From an uncultured Clostridium sp. (GTDB lineage: Bacteria; Bacillota; Clostridia; TANB77; CAG-508): a stretch of 10,414 bases of DNA. Made by a program: the position numbers and the translations under genes. The stretch covers positions 1 through 10,414 of the forward strand of contig CANOPV010000017.1 in the NCBI GenBank assembly GCA_947568605.1, written 5' to 3'. A model generated the notes under the pieces. The model was not told the origin of the DNA. It did no database searches and saw nothing but the letters and a program-made list of their open reading frames with translations. Shown one piece after another: positions 6,348 to 10,414 of this stretch. How positions within the stretch are numbered: position 1 is the stretch's first letter; each line of letters starts with the position of its first letter.

Positions 6348-6715
6348 AAAGCATAGAAGATATTTTACAAAATATTCAAAATTCTAATAAAGTAATAGAA
6401 TTAATATATTCATTAGAAGCATTATGTTATTATTTTAATATGAAGCCTTATGAATTTTGGAATAGCACATATAGACAAGTAAATCTATTTAGTAAAATGA
6501 ATTTAATAAAAATCACAGATGATTATAAATTAGAAATAACTTTACAAGATGAAACAACAAATAAAATAATAAAAGCAAATCCATTATCCAAAAATCCAAA
6601 AATAAAATCATTAAAAGAAGTATTTACAAATTTATTCCCTAAAAAAGAGGAAAAAATACAAAATATTGAAGAAATAACAAAAAGAATGAGAACAATTATG
6701 AGAGTGGAGAAGTAA
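5898..6715 (+). CDS. Tail assembly chaperone, long form (gpGT-like) by -1 frameshift
   Basis: The frame encoding the T domain (MKPYEFWNSTYRQVNLFSKM region, stop TAA 6713-6715) is the -1 frame relative to G. It has no start with a ribosome site, and it is open back to 6155, just after TGA 6152-6154. A shift at T TTT TTC (6197-6203) joins G residues 1-102 to 170 T-frame residues, giving a 272-aa protein. The overlap (6203-6345) encodes a Gln/Asn/Ser/Lys-rich linker in the -1 frame, then EIESIEDILQNIQ and a helical T domain with the typical Y.FWN.TYR motif. G/GT fusion by -1 frameshifting before the tape measure gene is nearly universal in siphoviruses. A separate short gene starting at ATG 6440 is not supported. 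The efficiency and exact site are inferred. Confidence 0.75.
6197..6203 (+). promoter_or_regulatory. Slippery heptamer T TTT TTC for -1 frameshifting
   Basis: In the G frame the codons are GGT TTT TTC, so TTTTTTC fits the X XXY YYZ rule exactly; both tRNAs-Phe can re-pair after slipping one base back. It is the only canonical heptamer I find in the permitted interval 6155-6345. AGAAGG directly precedes it, closer than usual for a stimulatory internal ribosome site, and no strong downstream hairpin or pseudoknot is obvious. Confidence 0.72.
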
Positions 6716-6740
6716 TTTAGAAATTAATAGACAAAATAAA

Positions 6741-6783
6741 AAATAATGAGAAAGTAAGTTAATATAAATACTTCTCATTATTT
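6741..6783. terminator. Bidirectional terminator between GT and the reverse-strand regulator
   Basis: AAATAATGAGAAAGTA (6741-6756) pairs with TACTTCTCATTATTT (6769-6783) with a single A bulge and a 12-base loop. It lies between convergent genes; the stop codon of the reverse gene (6778-6780) is inside the right arm. It would insulate the late transcript from the regulator and vice versa. The stem is AT-rich, and U-runs are short on both sides. Confidence 0.65.
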
Positions 6784-6963
6784 ATGTATTAAATTATCCT
6801 GTTTTAATTCATCTATTGCGTGACGAGTGGCTTCAACTACAAAAGCAGTAAATGTCGTTTCTTTTCCGCGGATCAGTTCTTCTACTTCATCTATTACATT
6901 ATTTGGAAATCTAATACTACGTTGGGTTGTAGATGGAATAATAGGTATTTTAAAAGTGCTCAT
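6778..6963 (-). CDS. Ribbon-helix-helix (Arc/CopG-type) DNA-binding protein
   Basis: This 61-aa protein is the only gene here on the reverse strand. After MSTFKIPIIPST comes a strand TQRSIRF (about 13-19), helix A PNNVIDEVEELI (20-31), a GKETT turn, and helix B FTAFVVEATRHAIDEL (38-53). This is the ribbon-helix-helix layout, resembling small phage proteins of the YlcI/YnfO kind. Such proteins bind DNA as dimers through the paired strand. GGAGG at 6973-6969 is five bases before the ATG, and TATAAT lies just upstream. Codons such as CTG, ATC, CGC, ACG and CAC are less AT-biased than in the flanking late genes, suggesting separate origin. Likely role: a moron-type regulator, possibly expressed from the prophage and repressing itself or another gene, or an orphan antitoxin-like protein. 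Targets cannot be told from sequence. Confidence 0.8.
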   Translation of the reverse strand: MSTFKIPIIPSTTQRSIRFPNNVIDEVEELIRGKETTFTAFVVEATRHAIDELKQDNLIHK

Positions 6964-6968
6964 TTTAA

Positions 6969-6989
6969 CCTCCGAATAAATGTATTATA
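6969..6989 (-). promoter_or_regulatory. Reverse-strand ribosome site and candidate -10 element
   Basis: On the reverse strand TATAAT (6989-6984) is followed by GGAGG (6973-6969) and the ATG at 6963-6961. This would give a very short leader and an own promoter for the regulator. No good TTGACA match is found 16-19 bases upstream of the -10, so the promoter may be weak or helper-dependent. Confidence 0.45.
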
Positions 6990-7020
6990 CTAAATAAATT
7001 AAAGCACGTATGTATTACAT
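6981..7020 (-). repeat. Direct repeats around the regulator promoter (possible operator)
   Basis: TGTATTATAC (6981-6990) and TGTATTACAT (7011-7020) share their first seven bases and lie exactly 30 bases apart, about three helical turns, with the first covering the -10 element. Short direct repeats on one helix face are typical of ribbon-helix-helix operators. Given the base composition, chance occurrence is possible. Confidence 0.3.
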
Positions 7021-7098
7021 TTGGGATGCAATCGTAGTACAGAATTAAAATGAGTTTTATAGTATAATAAAAAAAATGGATATTACATAGAAAAAATA

Positions 7099-7263
7099 TA
7101 TAAGATAGTAATATTACAAAATATGTATTTTGAGTTTCAATTATACAGGATATAATAAAAGATATTTAATTGTAAAAATAAATATAAGATAATTAAATCA
7201 TAATATGAATTAAATATATATAAAATAAAAAATTGATTTATTATAAGATAGTATAAGATTTTA
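7099..7263 (+). repeat. Four TATAAGAT repeats in the AT-rich gap
   Basis: TATAAGAT occurs at 7099, 7183, 7242 and 7252. Two copies extend to the identical TATAAGATAGTA (7099-7110 and 7242-7253), and the last two overlap-join head to tail. Intervals are irregular (84, 59, 10 bases), so this is not a CRISPR array or a classical iteron set. Possible binding sites or simple AT-rich drift. Confidence 0.35.
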
Positions 7264-7349
7264 GATTAAAAAGAAATCAAAAGTATTAATATGTATGATA
7301 AATTATTATCATTCTATTATAAATAGGAAGATAATTTTTATTCAATAAA

Positions 7350-7368
7350 GTATAATTAATTATTATAC
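7350..7368 (+). repeat. Inverted repeat sharing the TATAATTAATTAT core
   Basis: GTATAAT (7350-7356) and ATTATAC (7362-7368) form perfect 7-base arms around TAATT. The 13 bases at 7351-7363 are identical to 2086-2098, and as there the element lies shortly upstream of a terminator-like hairpin (7389). Confidence 0.35.
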
Positions 7369-7388
7369 AAAATTTAACAAAACCCTTT

Positions 7389-7420
7389 AAAGTACTTACA
7401 GAAATGTAAGTGCTTTTTAT
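7389..7420 (+). terminator. Terminator-like hairpin just before the tape measure gene
   Basis: AAAGTACTTACA (7389-7400) pairs with TGTAAGTGCTTT (7405-7416) around a GAAA tetraloop, a 12-bp stem with one wobble, followed by TTAT. It resembles a full intrinsic terminator yet ends six bases before the tape measure ribosome site. Its core stem matches the hairpin at 1941-1963 (AGYACTTAC / GTARGTGCT). Confidence 0.65.
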
Positions 7421-7425
7421 ATGGA

Positions 7426-7432
7426 AAGGAGG
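7426..7432 (+). promoter_or_regulatory. Ribosome binding site fixing the tape measure start
   Basis: AAGGAGG with a seven-base spacer selects ATG 7440 as the start. An in-frame GTG at 7410 lies inside the terminator stem and has no ribosome site, so the longer form is rejected. Confidence 0.85.
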
Positions 7433-7439
7433 AAATAAA

Positions 7440-10340
7440 ATGACAGTTGAAGAAATAGAAATCTTAGTTACTGTAAAAGTAGAAGAAGCATTAAAACAAT
7501 TTATGGAAATTGCACCAGCAATAAAAAAAGAAATCAAAAAAGCACAAGAAGCATTTTCTAATATAAACACAAAAGAAATGACAAATAAAATACATCAAGC
7601 AACAATTATAGCAAAAAAGAAGATACAAGATTTTAAGAAAAGTATAGAAAATAATAAAGTAGCAATAAAAATAACTAATAAAGACGCAAAAAAACAAATC
7701 AGTCAATTAGAAAAAGAAATTAATAGTTTACAAGAAAAAATAAATGCCCGAGAATTAAAGTTAAATATAACAAATAATGCACTTGATAAAATGGGGGGAG
7801 ATACTAGACAAAAAGTTATCTCAGATATGCCTGACGCAGGAAATAAAGCAATAACACAAGAAACTTATAAAAGACTAGATGATGATACAAGTTATAAATC
7901 ATTAATAAAAGAAAGCGATAAATTAAATACTGAAATAATGAAATATAATTCATTATTAGATAGTACAAAATCAAAAATGAATGAATTAAAAAGCATTTCA
8001 CTACCAAAAATAAAAGGTTTTACAGGTAGCATAGAAGGATTAGATGGAACAATATATAAAATGTCTAATTTAAAACAAGAAATAAATCAAACAGGAGTTA
8101 GTCAAAATAAATTGACTAACTTTTTTCAAGCCTTTAAGAAACAAGTAGAACAAGTAAAACCAAGTATATCTAGTATAGGAAAATCTTTTAATATATTACC
8201 TAAAATAACACAAAGCATTACTAATAAAATAAAGCAAATGTCATCAGGAATAAAACAAGGGATAGGCAATATTTTAAAATATGCAGGTGCTTTATTTGGG
8301 TTAAGAGGTATATACAATACATTAAAAGGCAGTGCAAGTGCGTGGTTATCAAGTCAAAATGCAGGTGCACAACAATTAAGTGCAAATATAGAATATATGA
8401 AGTATGCTATGGGTTCTGTATTCGCCCCAGTAATAGAAACAGTAATTAATTTAGTATATAAATTAATGAAAGCAATACAAAGTTTAGTTTATGCGTTTAG
8501 CGGTGTAAATATATTTGCGAAAGCGACTGCTTCAAGTATGAATAAAACAGCAGGAAGTGCAAAACAAACAAGTAAATCACTAGCAGGAATACACGGAGAA
8601 ATAAACAATGTATCAGACAACAAAGATAGTGGTGGAAGCGGTGGAAGTATATCTCCTAATATGGACTTATCGCAGATGGATATGCAAATAAATGGATTTT
8701 CGCAAAAATTATATGAATTTTTTAAACCGCTAGTAGACAGTTGGAATACTTATGGAGTAGGATTAATTGAACAAGTAAAAACAACAGTAAGTCAAGTTGG
8801 TGGTTTAATTTCTTCTATATGGGGAAGTTTTGAAAATATTATTACTAATGGGACAGTTTATTCTATATTAGAAAATATATTAGCAATAATAGGCAATATA
8901 GCAGAGGCTTTTTCAAATGCTTGGAATTATAACGGAAATGGGGACGCAATAATACAAAATTTAGCAAATGCTTTTAATAATTTACTAGGAGCCATTAATA
9001 ATGTAGTGCAAAGCGAAGGATTTCAGAATTTCTTAAATAATTGTTCTGATAAGTTTAAATTAATATCTGAAAAATTAGAAAGTATAGATTGGCAACCATT
9101 AATGAACGCATTATCACAAATAGGAACATCAGTAGGTACAATAGCATTAGATATATTAAATGGATTAACAGATGTATTTAAGTGGTTAGTTGAAAATCCA
9201 ATTGTAGCAGAAATAATAACAGCGATAGCAATAGCAATAGGAGTAGTAAGTACAGCAATGAGTATATGGAGTGCTGTGTTAGCAATATTAACCCCTATAC
9301 AAACAGCCTTAAATATTTCATTGTTACCATTAATGGCAATAATATTAGCAATTGTGGCAGTTATAACACTCATAGTATTAGCAATTATGAATTGGGACAC
9401 TGTTACAAAAGCATTGACAGATACTTGGAATTGGGTTTGTGAAAAAGCAAAAGAAATATGGAATGCAATAGCAGATTTCTTTAAAAATTTGTGGCAAGGA
9501 ATATGTGATACAATTTCTAATGTTTGGAATGGTATCAAAGATTTCTTTTCTAATATCTGGAATACAATAGTAGAAACTGTAACAAAGTTAGTAGTTGATT
9601 GGATAAATTCACAAATAGAGCAATTTAATTTTATAAAAAATACAATTTCTAATGTATTTAATGCAATTAAAGATTTTTTTGCTAGAATATGGAATAGTAT
9701 AAAAGAAACTGTATTAAATATTATAAATGGCATAAAAGAAAAAATATCAAATATTATAACAGGAATAAAAGATACAATTTCGAATATTTTAAATACAATA
9801 AAAACAATATGGAGTAATATTTGGAATGGTTTAAAAACAACTGTAACTAATATTTTTAATAATATTTGGAACTCAATAAAAAGTGTAATTAATTCTATTC
9901 TATGTGGAATAGAAGGTATGGCAAATGGAGTAGTAAATGGAGTTAATACAGTTATTAAAACATTAAATAAATTAAAATTTGATATACCAGATTGGATACC
10001 AGGTTTTGGAGGAAAAACATTTGGATTTAATATAGGTTTAATACCAACTGTTTCAATACCTCGTTTAGCAAAAGGAGGAGTATTAACACAGGCAACAACA
10101 GTATTAGCAGGAGAATATGCAGGGGCAAGAAGTAATCCAGAAATTGTAGCACCACAAAATATATTAAAAGAAACATTTGATGAAGTACTAACAAGACACG
10201 AATGGAACAATAACAGCAATAATGACAGAGTAATTAATTTAAGTGTATATGTTGGAAATAAGAAAATAGGAGAAATATTATTAGATGAGTTAAGTGAAAG
10301 AAAAAGAAGAAATGGAAAAGGAATAGAAGCATATTGCTAA
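7440..10340 (+). CDS. Tail tape measure protein
   Basis: At 966 aa this is the largest gene. Residues 1 to about 190 are charged coiled coil starting MTVEEIEILVTVKVEEALKQ. A central region (about 250-390) has amphipathic and hydrophobic helices, then a SGGSGGS linker at 397-403. Residues 588-650 form a long hydrophobic block that could span a membrane, as tape measure proteins may do during DNA entry. Residues about 663-823 hold 11-residue Trp/Phe repeats. The C-terminus carries RLAKGGVL (875-882) and AGEYAGARSNPEIVAPQ, a signature found near the end of many tape measure proteins. It sets tail length, fills the tube and is ejected on infection. No peptidase or lysozyme domain is evident. By the usual 0.15 nm per residue, a tail near 140 nm would be expected (inference). 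The stop TAA is followed by a terminator. Confidence 0.9.
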   Translation: MTVEEIEILVTVKVEEALKQFMEIAPAIKKEIKKAQEAFSNINTKEMTNKIHQATIIAKKKIQDFKKSIENNKVAIKITNKDAKKQISQLEKEINSLQEKINARELKLNITNNALDKMGGDTRQKVISDMPDAGNKAITQETYKRLDDDTSYKSLIKESDKLNTEIMKYNSLLDSTKSKMNELKSISLPKIKGFTGSIEGLDGTIYKMSNLKQEINQTGVSQNKLTNFFQAFKKQVEQVKPSISSIGKSFNILPKITQSITNKIKQMSSGIKQGIGNILKYAGALFGLRGIYNTLKGSASAWLSSQNAGAQQLSANIEYMKYAMGSVFAPVIETVINLVYKLMKAIQSLVYAFSGVNIFAKATASSMNKTAGSAKQTSKSLAGIHGEINNVSDNKDSGGSGGSISPNMDLSQMDMQINGFSQKLYEFFKPLVDSWNTYGVGLIEQVKTTVSQVGGLISSIWGSFENIITNGTVYSILENILAIIGNIAEAFSNAWNYNGNGDAIIQNLANAFNNLLGAINNVVQSEGFQNFLNNCSDKFKLISEKLESIDWQPLMNALSQIGTSVGTIALDILNGLTDVFKWLVENPIVAEIITAIAIAIGVVSTAMSIWSAVLAILTPIQTALNISLLPLMAIILAIVAVITLIVLAIMNWDTVTKALTDTWNWVCEKAKEIWNAIADFFKNLWQGICDTISNVWNGIKDFFSNIWNTIVETVTKLVVDWINSQIEQFNFIKNTISNVFNAIKDFFARIWNSIKETVLNIINGIKEKISNIITGIKDTISNILNTIKTIWSNIWNGLKTTVTNIFNNIWNSIKSVINSILCGIEGMANGVVNGVNTVIKTLNKLKFDIPDWIPGFGGKTFGFNIGLIPTVSIPRLAKGGVLTQATTVLAGEYAGARSNPEIVAPQNILKETFDEVLTRHEWNNNSNNDRVINLSVYVGNKKIGEILLDELSERKRRNGKGIEAYC
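9426..9900 (+). repeat. Coding hendecad repeats in the tape measure gene
   Basis: Residues about 663-823 repeat an 11-residue unit such as IWNAIADFFKN, LWQGICDTISN, VWNGIKDFFSN, IWNTIVETVTK, then VFNAIKDFFAR, IWNSIKETVLN and IWNGLKTTVTN. Aromatic residues recur every 11 positions. Such hendecads are classic for tape measure helices and can vary in number between relatives, changing tail length. The DNA copies are diverged, not exact. Confidence 0.8.
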
Positions 10341-10373
10341 TATAACATTTATATAAAAAAATTCTTAAAAAAT

Positions 10374-10414
10374 TACAAAAAACGCAAATTTCGACAGGTT
10401 TTGCGTTTTTTGTA
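10374..10414 (+). terminator. Strong terminator after the tape measure gene
   Basis: TACAAAAAACGCAAA (10374-10388) and TTTGCGTTTTTTGTA (10400-10414) form a perfect 15-bp stem around an 11-base loop containing CGACAGG. With a T-run in the right arm and A-run in the left it could act in both directions. The window ends at the last paired base, so the stem may continue. Confidence 0.7.

Larger units (their letters stand above)
6964..7388. other. Gene-free, extremely AT-rich gap before the tape measure gene
   Basis: About 425 bases upstream of the tape measure terminator hairpin carry no credible gene on either strand: frames are short and lack ribosome sites. The first 110 bases hold the regulator's promoter region. 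The remainder has little G or C and contains four TATAAGAT copies, scattered TATAAT boxes on the forward strand (7063-7068, 7151-7156) without convincing -35 boxes, and an inverted repeat at 7350-7368. No tRNA-like, CRISPR-like or obvious att-like structure is seen. It may be regulatory, may encode a small RNA, or may be decayed DNA left by insertion or deletion. Confidence 0.6.

Noticed and set aside
6440..6715. Independent short gene starting at ATG 6440
   Set aside because: No ribosome site; the same frame is open far upstream and overlaps the G gene in the -1 phase with a canonical slippery heptamer, so it is the T part of GT.
7099..7263. Possible CRISPR or iteron array from TATAAGAT repeats
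   Set aside because: Units are only 8-12 bases with irregular spacing, no uniform spacers, and no cas or replication gene nearby.
7410..7439. Longer tape measure start at GTG 7410
   Set aside because: The GTG lies in a terminator stem and lacks a ribosome site, whereas ATG 7440 has AAGGAGG at ideal spacing.
9023..10219. Long open frame (398 aa) on the reverse strand inside the tape measure gene
   Set aside because: It mirrors the coding bias of the forward gene, is a repetitive Ile/Phe/Val-rich translation with no family feature, and has no ribosome site. The forward protein has clear tape measure signatures.

Overview
The window is a late structural (head-tail) module of a siphovirus or prophage from a low-GC Gram-positive host, most likely a clostridial-type Firmicute. 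Evidence: very AT-rich DNA, AGA-dominated arginine codons, mostly TAA stops, strong AGGAGG-type ribosome sites, and tightly packed or overlapping genes in the canonical order. TGG serves for Trp and TGA acts as a stop (for example the ATGA overlaps), so a standard bacterial code is used. No terminase, integrase, lysis or replication gene is present, so temperate versus virulent lifestyle cannot be decided here.

Head region (1-3776): the C-terminal tail of an SPP1-gp6-like portal; a large MuF/SPP1-gp7-like minor head protein that carries at its C-terminus an anthrax-lethal-factor-like zinc metalloprotease domain; a 64-aa acidic protein of unknown role; a 27-aa single-span membrane peptide too short for routine gene calling; a DUF4355-type scaffold; a HK97-fold-type major capsid protein; and a 28-aa lysine-rich peptide.

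Neck and tail tube (3796-5812): a gp6-like head-tail connector, a probable head-closure protein, a HK97-gp10-like neck protein that is broken by a single-base frameshift in this copy, a tail terminator and the major tail (tube) protein. From 3796 to 5353 the genes overlap by 1-4 bases.

Tail assembly (5898-10340): a G/GT chaperone pair made by programmed -1 frameshifting, with a canonical T TTT TTC heptamer at 6197-6203, then the 966-aa tape measure protein with 11-residue Trp repeats. The usual GT-tape measure adjacency is interrupted by 724 bases holding a reverse-strand ribbon-helix-helix regulator with its own ribosome site and a shared bidirectional terminator (moron-like), followed by about 425 bases of extremely AT-rich, gene-free DNA with small repeats.

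Hairpins resembling intrinsic terminators or attenuators sit in most larger gaps (1941, 2106, 5851, 6741, 7389, 10374). Two share nearly the same stem, and two gaps share an identical 13-base palindromic core. Together they suggest that the long late transcript is punctuated and dosed gene by gene, or needs antitermination. The points most worth following are the MuF-metalloprotease fusion with its adjacent small gene, the insertion between GT and the tape measure gene, the programmed frameshift and the broken neck gene.
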